64,000 bases of DNA from RGIG5579 sp045602025 (GTDB lineage Bacteria > Bacillota > Clostridia > Oscillospirales > SIG627). Made by a program: the position numbers and the translations under genes. Below are positions 1 through 7,999 of the stretch, piece after piece. Each line of letters starts with the position of its first letter. The first letter of the stretch is position 1. The stretch spans positions 21,922 through 85,921 of the forward strand of contig JAZSAT010000023.1 in the NCBI GenBank assembly GCA_045602025.1. The letters are read 5' to 3'. The notes below the pieces were generated by a model. That model was not told where the DNA came from. It did not search any database and saw nothing but the letters and a program-made list of their open reading frames with translations.

Positions 1-272
1 ACAAGATCGGCGTTCATTGCACTGCAAAGGTCGCAAAGCTCCGAAAGCTTTCCGGAGCCGATGTAGGTGGCGTGCTCGGGCTTTTGTCTTGACTGCACAA
101 GTCTCCCCAAGGAAACACCGCCGGCGGTTTTTAAAAGCTCTTCCAATTCGTCCAGAGAGGAAGAGGTGTCCATCAGGTCGGAATCGTCGAACACAACGCT
201 GACCAGGATTGCTTTTTCGGGTTCGCTGTTTTCTGTAGGGAAACCCTGGGGAGAGGAGATCTTGTCAAACAT
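1..272 (-). CDS. hflX: GTPase HflX, N-terminal part (cut by window edge)
   Basis: Only the first 90 codons are present; the gene runs off the left edge. The translation carries the HflX N-terminal domain: an 'AILVSVVF' strand, an 'SLDELEELLKTAGG' helix, 'QSRQKPEHATYIGSGK' and 'LSELCDL'. HflX is a ribosome-associated GTPase that splits or rescues stalled ribosomes under stress (family knowledge); the G domain lies outside the window. The ATG at 272 has an AAGGAG-type ribosome binding site about 8 nt upstream. It follows rpmE on the same strand with a terminator between them, so it is probably transcribed by read-through or from a weak promoter I could not identify. Confidence 0.9.
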   Translation of the reverse strand, partial: MFDKISSPQGFPTENSEPEKAILVSVVFDDSDLMDTSSSLDELEELLKTAGGVSLGRLVQSRQKPEHATYIGSGKLSELCDLCSAMNADL

Positions 273-294
273 ATTTTGCTCCTTTTACAAAATG

Positions 295-329
295 AAAAAA
301 GCGGTAACACCGGAACAGTGCAACCGCTT
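295..329 (-). terminator. Intrinsic terminator after rpmE
   Basis: On the minus strand AAGCGGT pairs with ACCGCTT (arms 323-329 and 299-305), with inner CAC/GTG pairing, followed by a run of T (A run at 295-300 on the plus strand). It lies between rpmE and hflX. Confidence 0.65.
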
Positions 330-357
330 CAAACCGTTCTGCCGAAAAAACGACAAT

Positions 358-555
358 TTATCTGCCAAACTTCTTGTTGAATTTATCAACACGACCGCCG
401 GCATCAACAAATTTCTGCTTGCCGGTGTAGAAGGGATGACACTTTGCGCAAATATCTACGTGAATATTTTCTTTGGTAGATCTGGTGGGGTATTCCGCAC
501 CGCAAGCGCAAATGATCACGGTATCATTGTAGGAGGGATGAAGTCCTTCTTTCAT
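358..555 (-). CDS. rpmE: 50S ribosomal protein L31, zinc-binding type
   Basis: This is a 65-residue protein of typical L31 length. It starts MKEGLHPSY and contains 'TRSTKENIHVDIC', 'CHPFYTGKQK' and 'GGRVDKFNKKFG', all hallmarks of L31. Four cysteines (about residues 16, 18, 36 and 39) form the zinc site, so this is the C+ form found under zinc-sufficient growth rather than the cysteine-free paralogue. An in-frame GTG three codons upstream is possible, but the AAGGTG ribosome binding site fits the ATG at 555 better. It has its own consensus-like promoter at 622-650 and a terminator at 295-329. Confidence 0.95.
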   Translation of the reverse strand: MKEGLHPSYNDTVIICACGAEYPTRSTKENIHVDICAKCHPFYTGKQKFVDAGGRVDKFNKKFGR

Positions 556-621
556 TGTTTTCACCTTTTTCTGTTTTTATTTACGTTGCGATGAAATCAT
601 CATTCAACTGCATTGCACTAT

Positions 622-650
622 ATAATAACACATAGAAAAACAAAAATCAA
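622..650 (-). promoter_or_regulatory. SigA-type promoter of rpmE
   Basis: On the minus strand TTGATT (645-650) and TATTAT (622-627) are separated by 17 bp, about 70 bp upstream of rpmE. Confidence 0.6.
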
Positions 651-681
651 GAGTAAAAATTACTTTTTTTGAAAAATATTA

Positions 682-1431
682 TCAATTTTCTTTCAAAGAC
701 AGCGCAAAATTCAGTATCGGCCTTGAAATGGAAAAGGCGAGACGGGATTGATATTCATCGTTTTGAAGCAGAAGATCCTCCTCGGCATTGGATAAAAAGC
801 CGCATTCGATCAGGACAGCCGGCTGAGAGATCCGGTCTAAGATATAGATCTTCCCGTCTGCATTTTTTGCTTTGCGTTCATTTTTCGGTTGGATCAGGGA
901 GATCACTGTGTTTTGAATTTCCTGTGCCAAGGGGTGATTTGCGGTATTTTGGTCGGAGTAGAACACCTGAAGCCCGCTGTATTTTTGGATAGGGAGTGTA
1001 TTCATGTGAATGCTGACAAAAACTGCCTTCGGATTATCTTTTGCAATCTGAACTCTCCCCAAAAGGTCTTTGGTCTTTCTCGTTTTTCCACGGTCGGAGC
1101 TGAGCATTTCATCACCGCTTCTTGTGTAAAGCACATTGACTCCGGCACTTTCAAGGAAAGAACCGATTTTTTTTGCAACCTCTAAATTTAAGTTTTTCTC
1201 TTCCGCACCGCTTACCGAGACTGCGCCGGAATCAATACCTCCGTGCCCTGCATCTAAAATTACAGTGGGCTTTTCCGTCATTTCGGCGGAGGCTGCCAGG
1301 AAGTCTTTGTTCATATCTGCAGCAACCAGGGGACGAAAAAAAGCTCCCGATAGAATTAAAACAGTACAGAAAAAGAGGGAAAACCCAAGAAGCTTTCTTA
1401 CATAATGATGCTTTTCGTTCCTTTTGTTCAA
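682..1431 (-). CDS. cwlD: N-acetylmuramoyl-L-alanine amidase, CwlD-like (Amidase_3)
   Basis: A 249-residue secreted or membrane-anchored amidase. An N-terminal hydrophobic segment (about residues 12-35) is followed by an Amidase_3 domain with its zinc ligands: His in 'LDAGHGGIDSG', Glu in 'AEEKNLNLEV', His in 'VSIHMNT', and the catalytic Glu in 'LIECGFLSN'. The stretch 'KYSGLQVFYS' and the overall length match CwlD, which removes peptide side chains from spore-cortex muramic acid before muramic-lactam formation (family knowledge). The chosen start is TTG at 1431, seven bases after a GAGGTG site; a GTG nine bases further up lies inside that site. The ribosome binding site is buried in the 3' arm of the upstream terminator hairpin. 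Another Amidase_3 hydrolase is possible. Confidence 0.82.
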   Translation of the reverse strand: MNKRNEKHHYVRKLLGFSLFFCTVLILSGAFFRPLVAADMNKDFLAASAEMTEKPTVILDAGHGGIDSGAVSVSGAEEKNLNLEVAKKIGSFLESAGVNVLYTRSGDEMLSSDRGKTRKTKDLLGRVQIAKDNPKAVFVSIHMNTLPIQKYSGLQVFYSDQNTANHPLAQEIQNTVISLIQPKNERKAKNADGKIYILDRISQPAVLIECGFLSNAEEDLLLQNDEYQSRLAFSISRPILNFALSLKEN

Positions 1432-1471
1432 AAAAATCACCTCACAAGAGAATATGCGTCTCTGTGAGGTG
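1430..1471 (-). terminator. Hairpin plus T run overlapping the cwlD ribosome binding site
   Basis: CACCTCAC (1464-1471 read on minus) pairs with GTGAGGTG, extended by AGAGA/TCTCT, then a T7 run (1430-1436). It is a good intrinsic terminator for the gene ending at 1483. Its 3' arm is the GAGGTG ribosome binding site of cwlD and the T run reaches the TTG start. Confidence 0.75.
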
Positions 1472-1482
1472 CTATGATTTTT

Positions 1483-2058
1483 TTACTTCTTTTCCTTACG
1501 AAAGCTTTTGTAGCCCACAAGGTAGGAAAGTCCGCTTGCGAGAATACCCGGGATGGCACCGAACAGGTGAAGAAAACAGCGGGCATTGATGGAAGCCATG
1601 TTTGCAAAATTCAAGGCATCGTTTGCTCCACCCGAAACAGTAGGGAAGATGTGCTGCGTAATTCCTACATACATGCCCTGAAGAAAGGTGTGGTTTCCTA
1701 AGTAGGAAAGATAACCGGCAGTGTTGGTGATGCCCTCCGAGGTGTAGGGCTGAGAGCTTACCGAAATCATTGCCAGAATAAAGGTGGGCAAAAATGCGAT
1801 CAGCGCGAACAGAAAGCCGGCCAAAGCAGAGGAATTTTTTTTGTGTGAAAGGTCAAATTCACTTGCCTTTGCGCCGCCCTGATACATCTGCGTGATCAAT
1901 ATATAAAAGTAGAAAAGAATTACCGTGGCCTGCCCGATCACAAGGAGAAAGGGGATCTTGTAGGTGGCACCGTACATCATAAATCCGAAAAGACTCATAA
2001 CGATCTGATACAAAAAGGTCTTTAAAATAAGACCTGCGTTTCTTGAAAATAAGTTCAT
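1483..2058 (-). CDS. Predicted integral membrane protein, unknown function
   Basis: A 191-residue protein with about five hydrophobic segments (residues 8-30, 38-58, 78-100, 118-135 and 163-183) and a basic C-terminal tail (KSFRKEKK). I do not recognise a family or any catalytic motif. The ATG at 2058 has a GGAAGGA ribosome binding site and a good promoter at 2090-2118. A terminator follows and cwlD starts directly after it, so a common transcript is possible but attenuated. The function cannot be assigned from sequence. Confidence 0.75.
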   Translation of the reverse strand: MNLFSRNAGLILKTFLYQIVMSLFGFMMYGATYKIPFLLVIGQATVILFYFYILITQMYQGGAKASEFDLSHKKNSSALAGFLFALIAFLPTFILAMISVSSQPYTSEGITNTAGYLSYLGNHTFLQGMYVGITQHIFPTVSGGANDALNFANMASINARCFLHLFGAIPGILASGLSYLVGYKSFRKEKK

Positions 2059-2089
2059 TTGTTTTTCCTTCCATATTTAGGGTACAAAA

Positions 2090-2118
2090 AGTGTAACGCA
2101 AAAAGAGAATAAATTCAA
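2090..2118 (-). promoter_or_regulatory. SigA-type promoter of the 1483-2058 gene
   Basis: On the minus strand TTGAAT (2113-2118), a 17 bp spacer and TACACT (2090-2095) lie about 30 bp upstream of the start codon. Confidence 0.65.
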
Positions 2119-2177
2119 TAGCAAATTTGTTAAAAGTGTTTTTCCATAAATTTCAATGGCGAAAGCACTTTTTATTA

Positions 2178-2206
2178 TTGACAAAACCGCTTCGCAGTGG
2201 TATCAT
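2178..2206 (+). promoter_or_regulatory. SigA-type promoter of the first surface-protein paralogue
   Basis: TTGACA (2178-2183), 17 bp, TATCAT (2201-2206). An imperfect palindrome AATGAG/CTCATT at 2217-2238 sits just after the expected transcription start and could be an operator or a 5' hairpin. Confidence 0.75.
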
Positions 2207-2270
2207 AACGATGGATAATGAGTAGAATTATGCTCATTCTTGAACTTTTCATCAAATAAGGAGCAAATAT

Positions 2271-3695
2271 ATGAAAAGAATTGTTGCGTATCTTTTGGCA
2301 GTTATAACGATTCTGGCACTGTTTAGTGTGCCTGCGTTTGCCAGAGGTTACTCCCTTTCCATCCCCAAGACGGTATCTTCTCATAACCTTGAGGCATACG
2401 GTCTTCATACGATGGATGTGTATCAGGCGGATAAGGTTCCTACCATCGATGGCCGCGTTGATACCAACGAATATCCCGGTCCCAACGGAGGATGTTCTCT
2501 TTCTGCAGGCCCCGGAGATAATATGTGGATGTCTTCTTATCATAATGTGAAATCCTCTTCCGAAGACCAGAACGGCTTCTACGGCAGATTCGATTTTACC
2601 GATTATGTTCTTGAAGAAGATAAACCCAATTACATCAAAAACTATCTTACTTATGATGATGAGTATCTTTACTTTGCGGTAACTACAACCATTCCCGAAA
2701 TTCGTATGACCATTGCAACCGACACCGAAAAGGGACTTTCCGGTATTGCAATTCGTGATCCGAACTGGTGGTTTGAGACATTTGTAAACTTTATGCAGAC
2801 GGAAAATATCGCTTGTGCTCACTCCAATTCCCTTGCACAGACAAGATACGTGCTGAATAAGTACGATTATCACAGCACTGCGGTCAATGTTTCTTTCACT
2901 GCCCGTACTGCAAGATTGCTTGAAAGCCAGACTGCAAATAAGGCAGTTGCCGTAAAATACACCGAGTGGATCGACGACGATCTTGGTATCAAGTGGGACA
3001 GCATCACTTATAAGAGAGCTGAAAACTTTTCTTATCAGGTAACGGTGCTTGATGATGGCAGATGGAAGATCACCTTTGAAGGAAGACAGCCCTTGGGTGA
3101 TGTTCTCCGTATTACCGATGTAGAGTATGAAGACGGAACTCCCATCGATTATGTTCCCGAATGGGGTGCCTGGGGTGTTGCCCTTCGTCTCCAGTCCTCC
3201 GGTAATATCGATAGCTCAGCTCCCGACGGAACAGATGTTATCCTGAAGAGAGACGATGTCATTTACGCCCAGACTATGCTCCCCGGTTACGGCGCAGCCC
3301 GCACCGGTAAGAACAGCTATCTGAACGGTTATCTTTTCCACAATACAGTCTCCAATGCTATCAACTCCAGCTTTGGTGCGAATGTTAACTTCTTGATGAA
3401 TCCCGTCCATTTCCTTGGAAAATACGACGAGACTTTCAATTATGACGGTGTTTATTCTCAGGCAACCGGTTCTACCATTGTAGCAACCACAAGCCGTATT
3501 ACCCGTAATCGCACTCCCATCCTTACCAGTGGTGTTCGCGGCGTGAACTACCGTGTGATCGGTGTTGCAACTTCTGCTGCAAGCGCAACCGGCGACAACA
3601 TTACCTTGACCGTCGTTCTTTCGGCAGTGATGCTTTTGTGTGCTATGACTGCTGTGGTGGTTGTCTTGATGAAAAAGCGTTCTTCCCACATGTAA
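2271..3695 (+). CDS. Secreted, C-terminally anchored surface protein with DOMON/CBM9-like domain (paralogue 1)
   Basis: A 474-residue exported protein. A signal peptide (about 1-25, ending AFA) is followed by the block 'LEAYGLHT' and by 'VPTIDGRVDTNEYPG', then 'YLTYDDEYLYFAVTT'. This pattern is typical of DOMON/CBM9-like beta-sandwich domains of extracellular carbohydrate-binding proteins. Near the C-terminus an 'ASATGDN' stretch precedes a hydrophobic segment (about 445-467) and a KKRSSHM tail. This resembles a degenerate sortase signal but could simply be a membrane anchor. Two further paralogues follow directly. The promoter at 2178 and a perfect terminator at 3713 make it a single-gene transcript. 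The ligand is unknown. Confidence 0.8.
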   Translation: MKRIVAYLLAVITILALFSVPAFARGYSLSIPKTVSSHNLEAYGLHTMDVYQADKVPTIDGRVDTNEYPGPNGGCSLSAGPGDNMWMSSYHNVKSSSEDQNGFYGRFDFTDYVLEEDKPNYIKNYLTYDDEYLYFAVTTTIPEIRMTIATDTEKGLSGIAIRDPNWWFETFVNFMQTENIACAHSNSLAQTRYVLNKYDYHSTAVNVSFTARTARLLESQTANKAVAVKYTEWIDDDLGIKWDSITYKRAENFSYQVTVLDDGRWKITFEGRQPLGDVLRITDVEYEDGTPIDYVPEWGAWGVALRLQSSGNIDSSAPDGTDVILKRDDVIYAQTMLPGYGAARTGKNSYLNGYLFHNTVSNAINSSFGANVNFLMNPVHFLGKYDETFNYDGVYSQATGSTIVATTSRITRNRTPILTSGVRGVNYRVIGVATSAASATGDNITLTVVLSAVMLLCAMTAVVVVLMKKRSSHM

Positions 3696-3712
3696 ATTTA
3701 TCAGAAAGTGAA

Positions 3713-3745
3713 TCAGCGGTTCAATGAGAACCGCTGAATTTTTTT
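3713..3745 (+). terminator. Strong intrinsic terminator directly abutting the next start codon
   Basis: Perfect 10 bp stem TCAGCGGTTC/GAACCGCTGA with a 5 nt loop (3713-3737), then ATTTTTTT. The ATG of the next gene begins at 3746, immediately after the T run. Confidence 0.9.
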
Positions 3746-5215
3746 ATGAAACATCTTACTTCTTTGCTACTTGCTGTTTTTGTTGTATTTTCTTGCTTTT
3801 CGCCTGTTTTTGCCGAAAAAATGGATCTTTCCGACCTTTCCACCTTCGGTATTTTACCGATGAAGGGGGAGCGTGCTGAAAATGTTCCGACACAGGATGG
3901 AAAGATTTTATCGGGTGAGTATCCTTTGCCCCATGTTTCCGATGAAAAAAGCGGCCTTGCGGTAGTTTCTTCATATGAGAATCTATTAATAGAAAAAGCA
4001 GAGAAATTAAAGCCTGTACAAGAAAGCTATTTGTCCTTGGATGACAAATATATTTATTGCGGTCTTCGGCTGAAAATGAATACCGAAGAGGCAATCGGTG
4101 TATATAAAAAGAATTTAGGCTATGTTTACCCGGTTTTGTTTTCCATAAGTCTTTCTTCGGGGAATCATCCTGCGAACAGATGCTCTTTTTTGAGCAACAC
4201 CTATTACTTTTCCGCAGAAACGGGAGAATGTGTTGGAGTAAGCGGCGAGCGTATTGCTCGCAGTGTTGAAAATGATACAGAGATTGCCTGTCGCATTTCA
4301 AATGTGGGGGGAATTCATTATAATGAGGCTTATAAAGACGAAAACGATGTGCTTTGGAATGCGGATTATTATGAAAAGCACGCAGCATTCAGGATCGAAA
4401 AGGAATCGGGTGTGACGGTGATAACCGCTGAGATCCTTCTTCCCATAGGAGATGCTTTGCTTTCGGTTCCTGCATCTGAGAGGAGTCTTGTTGCCGATCA
4501 ATTGCAGAAAAGGAAAGAGACGCTTTGCGGTAGCTTTCTGTCACAGGTAGGTGTTTTTGCAAGCGGTGACAAAGTAGTGCTTGGTCTTCCGACCGCGCAG
4601 ACATATTCCGTTTTGCAGGAAGGGGGAAGCTTAAAAGAATATTTGAAAGAAAACTATGAGACACCCAAAAGCGGCCTTTTTCTTCCGGATTTTTTGCCGA
4701 TCCCTCTCTGCTTTTTTTGTAAAAACGCTTCTGAAGAGAGCAAAAAGACCGTAGAAAAGTCGGAAACGGAGTCTTTTGTAAGCAATAGCAAAGGAGAAAA
4801 TCAAGGGCATGATGCATCTACAGCAAAGTCTTCGGAAAAAAGCCCTCCTGTTTCAAATGAAGCTACAAGCTTCGAAAAAATAACAAAAACAGAAAAAGAA
4901 TCAGTTTTTCCTGAGAAAGCAGAAGAAAATGAAATTTTATCTTCGGAACAAGAAAATGATGAATCGGTTTTTGATTACCTGCCCGGGGAAGGGGATGTAT
5001 TGCCGGAGGAAACGGAAATCCTTTATCTTTCTCAAAGTGAAAAAAATTCTTCTGAAAGCGAAGGGTCCCTTCTTGGATCGACCCTTACTTTTCTTGCAGG
5101 TGTTTTCCTGTTTGCTGCTATGATCGTGCTTGTTTTTTTCGTGAGGGAAAGAAGCGGTGAAAAGAAAGATTCGGAAAACAAACCAAAAAGCTCAAAAAAA
5201 GCAAAAAAAGGATGA
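3746..5215 (+). CDS. Secreted, membrane-anchored paralogue 2 with charged Ser/Glu/Lys-rich stalk
   Basis: 489 residues. A clear signal peptide (about 1-23, ending FAE) precedes a divergent copy of the block seen in its neighbours ('LSTFGILP', 'VPTQDGKILSGEYPL', 'YLSLDDKYIYCGL'). Residues about 325-440 form a low-complexity Ser/Glu/Lys/Thr-rich region, probably a stalk. A transmembrane helix (about 445-467) and a very basic tail (KPKSSKKAKKG) follow. It has no ASxTGD motif, unlike paralogues 1 and 3. The start codon lies directly after the terminator of paralogue 1 with no recognisable ribosome binding site or promoter, although the signal peptide argues the start is right. Expression may be low or depend on terminator read-through. 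Confidence 0.75.
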   Translation: MKHLTSLLLAVFVVFSCFSPVFAEKMDLSDLSTFGILPMKGERAENVPTQDGKILSGEYPLPHVSDEKSGLAVVSSYENLLIEKAEKLKPVQESYLSLDDKYIYCGLRLKMNTEEAIGVYKKNLGYVYPVLFSISLSSGNHPANRCSFLSNTYYFSAETGECVGVSGERIARSVENDTEIACRISNVGGIHYNEAYKDENDVLWNADYYEKHAAFRIEKESGVTVITAEILLPIGDALLSVPASERSLVADQLQKRKETLCGSFLSQVGVFASGDKVVLGLPTAQTYSVLQEGGSLKEYLKENYETPKSGLFLPDFLPIPLCFFCKNASEESKKTVEKSETESFVSNSKGENQGHDASTAKSSEKSPPVSNEATSFEKITKTEKESVFPEKAEENEILSSEQENDESVFDYLPGEGDVLPEETEILYLSQSEKNSSESEGSLLGSTLTFLAGVFLFAAMIVLVFFVRERSGEKKDSENKPKSSKKAKKG

Positions 5216-5254
5216 TTTTTCCTTTTGCTTTTGTACAAAGTGTTTGATTTTCTA

Positions 5255-5283
5255 TTGACATAAAATTTTGAAAATGTTATAAT
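5255..5283 (+). promoter_or_regulatory. Perfect consensus SigA promoter
   Basis: TTGACA (5255-5260), a 17 bp spacer and TATAAT (5278-5283), about 30 bp before the start of paralogue 3, with an AAGGAG ribosome binding site at 5298-5303. Confidence 0.92.
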
Positions 5284-5312
5284 GAGCATAGATTTATAAG
5301 GAGATTTATGCA

Positions 5313-6893
5313 ATGAAAAAAATCATTTCTGTTGTTCTTGCGATTTGTTTTGTTGTCGGTGCATTTTGTATGCCGGTAGCAGCAACTTACGCAAATCAAA
5401 CCTCCACTGCTTATATTCAGCTGGGCACAACAGCTCACGATCTGCGTGCGTACGGTTTGCACACCTTTGTATCTAATTATATTCACGGAGCTGCTCCCGT
5501 TATGGACGGTGTGATCAGTACGGACGAATATAACAGCGGCAATGTGCCTTCCGATACTGCCAAGATCGGCGACGGTCTTACCCTTACCAACAACACCGGT
5601 ACTTCCGATTATACTGCTGAGTATGGTGATAATTATAAGGATTTCACTGTAAAGACATATCTTTCTTACGATGATACCTATGCATACATCGCGGAAGAGG
5701 TGACTTCAACCCAGCCTATTGAAAATACCAACAGCATGGGAAATACAACTCCTATCAATGTAAATGTTCGTTACGGTCTGAATCAGTCCGAGCTTCTTCC
5801 TGAATTTACAAGCCGTCTTTCCAATAGCTATTCTTATGATTTTGACGGAACGAATTTGGTTCTTTCCTCTCTGTCTTCTGCTGACAGAAATTATAAGAAG
5901 ATGGACGGTATGTTGACTACATCTGTTGTTACTGACTACGAGGCTTATAACGACGGTGCTGTCACCTGGAATCGTGATGAATACAAGAAGCCCGAAAATG
6001 CGGCCTCTTCATACAAGGAGGACTCGAACGGTTATAAGTACATCTTTGAGTACCGAATTCCTCTTGCCGATGTGATCTACTCTGCGACCGGCCGTTTCAA
6101 CAAAGAAGATGTTGCAAGTCTGATCGCTTCCGATTTCTATGGCTCTTACTTCTTCCAGATCGCTGTTACAAAGACCGGCGGCGAGGATGCAAACAAGCAG
6201 TTCTTCCTTTCTACCGGCTATGCAGCAAATTCTCCCAAGCTTCCTTATTCTGCAAAATCCGCAGATGCCAAAGCAACCACCTGGGCAAAAGCGGTAAAAG
6301 AGTATTGGACCGACGCTAACGGCGAAAGCCTTTCCGTTTCCAATATTCCTTCTCCTGTTTACCACGGCTCTAAGACCGCAGGCACTGTTACACTTCCTGC
6401 AGCAAGTCAGTTCCGTCCCGGTTTGAGCGGATACGGATTGAACGAAATTAAATCCGTTTTTGAGATTGGTTCCAAAGCAACCTTTACCGTTACTCCTGAC
6501 TGCGGGGAAAATACCGCTCCCGTAACCGGTGACCTTCGTGTGATTCCCACAAAGTTCCGTGTTCGTAACGGCTTTGATACCAAGCTTTCCGGCACCTTTG
6601 CAGATGATCTGAAGACAGCAAGCTTTGATACAACAAATCTTCCCGTAGGTCTTTCTACTTTGGTAGTTACCTTTACGCAGCAAAGATTTGACGGTACAAA
6701 TTGGGTAGATACCGGTGTTACCAAGAATCTGTCCCGTAACATCACCATTGCAGGAACTGTTTTGGGAAGTGCGGAACAGGGTGCTTCACAAACGGGCGAC
6801 AGCCTGACCATCGCAATTGTAGCAGGTTCTGTTATGGTTCTTGCCGCAGTTACCGCAGGTGTTATCATTTTCCGCAAGAAGAGAAGCTTCTGA
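5313..6893 (+). CDS. Secreted, C-terminally anchored surface protein with DOMON/CBM9-like domain (paralogue 3)
   Basis: 526 residues. A signal peptide (about 1-25) is followed by the same block as paralogue 1: 'LRAYGLHT', 'APVMDGVISTDEYNS' and 'YLSYDDTYAYIAEE'. A second region (about 375-480) looks like a beta-sandwich. The C-terminus has 'ASQTGDS', a hydrophobic helix (about 500-520) and FRKKRSF, matching paralogue 1's ASATGDN layout. The promoter is a perfect consensus and the terminator strong, so this is probably an abundant surface protein. The function is unknown; carbohydrate or wall-polymer binding is inferred from the domain type. No sortase gene is present in the window. Confidence 0.82.
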   Translation: MKKIISVVLAICFVVGAFCMPVAATYANQTSTAYIQLGTTAHDLRAYGLHTFVSNYIHGAAPVMDGVISTDEYNSGNVPSDTAKIGDGLTLTNNTGTSDYTAEYGDNYKDFTVKTYLSYDDTYAYIAEEVTSTQPIENTNSMGNTTPINVNVRYGLNQSELLPEFTSRLSNSYSYDFDGTNLVLSSLSSADRNYKKMDGMLTTSVVTDYEAYNDGAVTWNRDEYKKPENAASSYKEDSNGYKYIFEYRIPLADVIYSATGRFNKEDVASLIASDFYGSYFFQIAVTKTGGEDANKQFFLSTGYAANSPKLPYSAKSADAKATTWAKAVKEYWTDANGESLSVSNIPSPVYHGSKTAGTVTLPAASQFRPGLSGYGLNEIKSVFEIGSKATFTVTPDCGENTAPVTGDLRVIPTKFRVRNGFDTKLSGTFADDLKTASFDTTNLPVGLSTLVVTFTQQRFDGTNWVDTGVTKNLSRNITIAGTVLGSAEQGASQTGDSLTIAIVAGSVMVLAAVTAGVIIFRKKRSF

Positions 6894-6900
6894 TAAAAAA

Positions 6901-6930
6901 ACAAAGCAGCAAAGGCTGCTTTGTTTTTTT
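6901..6930 (+). terminator. Intrinsic terminator after paralogue 3
   Basis: Perfect 10 bp stem ACAAAGCAGC/GCTGCTTTGT with an AAAG loop, followed by TTTTTT. Confidence 0.92.
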
Positions 6931-6981
6931 CTTGCTTTTTTGATTCTTTTGTTATAAAATCAAGTAAAAGGAGGGGTGAAG

Positions 6982-7944
6982 ATGAATATCAAAATGGAGA
7001 ATCTTCCGCAAGCTGCGGCAAGGTATCTTTCCTATAAGTTATCTATTCAGGGCGCAAGCGAAAAGACGGTTTATGAATATAGCCTTGATCTGATGAATTT
7101 TTTTCGGTTTGTTTTTTCTGACCGAGCCGATGAAAACGGAAACATAGAGCTTTCCGATTTAAGTGACGATGATATTGCCTCAGTCACCTCTCAAAAAATA
7201 TACGAATTTTTGCTTTATTCCGCCACGCAGAAGGGGAACGGCAATGCTCGCCGCGCCAGGATGCTCTCTTCCATCAAGGGCTTTTATAAGTTTTTGAATG
7301 TGAAGGAAAAAAGCATTGAAAATGATCCTACCAAGAATATAGATGCGCCAACGGTAAAGCATGCTCTTCCAAAATACCTTTCTGAGGATGAAAGCAGAAA
7401 GCTTTTGAATGCAGTCAATGATTTCGGAGAAAAGAATAAGCTTCGTGATCTTGTAATCATATCTTTATTTTTAAATTGCGGTATGCGAGTTTCGGAGCTT
7501 GCGGGGATCAGTATCTCCGATCTGTCGTCAGATCTTTCTCAGCTGATCGTAACGGGAAAAGGAAATAAGCAAAGACTTGTGTATCTGAACGAAACCTGCC
7601 AAAAGCATTTGAAAAACTATCTGGAAGAACGGCAAGGAATGATGTGTAAGGACAGCAAAGCTCTCTTTGTCAGCCGCAATCACCAAAGGCTGTCCGTAAA
7701 AACGGTTCAGTGGCTTGTATATAAGTATCTGGATCTTGCAGGACTTGGAGATAAAGGTTATTCTGTCCATAAGCTCCGCCACACTGCCGCCACGCTTATG
7801 TACAGCACGGGAAAGGTGGATGTGAGAGTACTAAAGGATATTTTAGGTCACGAGCAGCTGAATACCACACAGATCTATACACATTTAAGCGATGAACAAA
7901 TGAAAAAAGCAATGAGTGAAAATCCCTTGAATCAAAAAGACTGA
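6982..7944 (+). CDS. Tyrosine recombinase, XerC/XerD-like
   Basis: 320 residues with an N-terminal SAM-like core-binding domain (about 10-110) and a C-terminal catalytic domain. The tyrosine-recombinase set is visible: Arg in 'NCGMRVSEL', Lys in 'GKGNKQRLVYL', His/Arg in 'HKLRHTAATLM', His in 'LGHEQLNTTQ' and the nucleophile Tyr in 'IYTHL'. Length and architecture match XerC/XerD housekeeping recombinases that resolve chromosome dimers at dif; no dif or att site was recognised nearby, so an integrase role is not excluded. The start is ATG 6982 with an AAAGGAGGGG site; the GTG at 6976 overlaps that site. A tiny membrane peptide gene follows. Confidence 0.9.
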   Translation: MNIKMENLPQAAARYLSYKLSIQGASEKTVYEYSLDLMNFFRFVFSDRADENGNIELSDLSDDDIASVTSQKIYEFLLYSATQKGNGNARRARMLSSIKGFYKFLNVKEKSIENDPTKNIDAPTVKHALPKYLSEDESRKLLNAVNDFGEKNKLRDLVIISLFLNCGMRVSELAGISISDLSSDLSQLIVTGKGNKQRLVYLNETCQKHLKNYLEERQGMMCKDSKALFVSRNHQRLSVKTVQWLVYKYLDLAGLGDKGYSVHKLRHTAATLMYSTGKVDVRVLKDILGHEQLNTTQIYTHLSDEQMKKAMSENPLNQKD

Positions 7945-7999
7945 ATATTTTTTTCTTTTTTTGAAACAATATAAAAAAACGAAAAAAGAAAGGTCAAGA

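Noticed and set aside
67..594. 175-codon plus-strand ORF across the left end
   Set aside because: It is antisense to hflX and rpmE, both clearly recognisable on the minus strand.
6976..7944. Integrase of a mobile element
   Set aside because: The recombinase is of XerC/XerD length and layout and no att repeats, excisionase or phage genes flank it; a housekeeping role is more likely.
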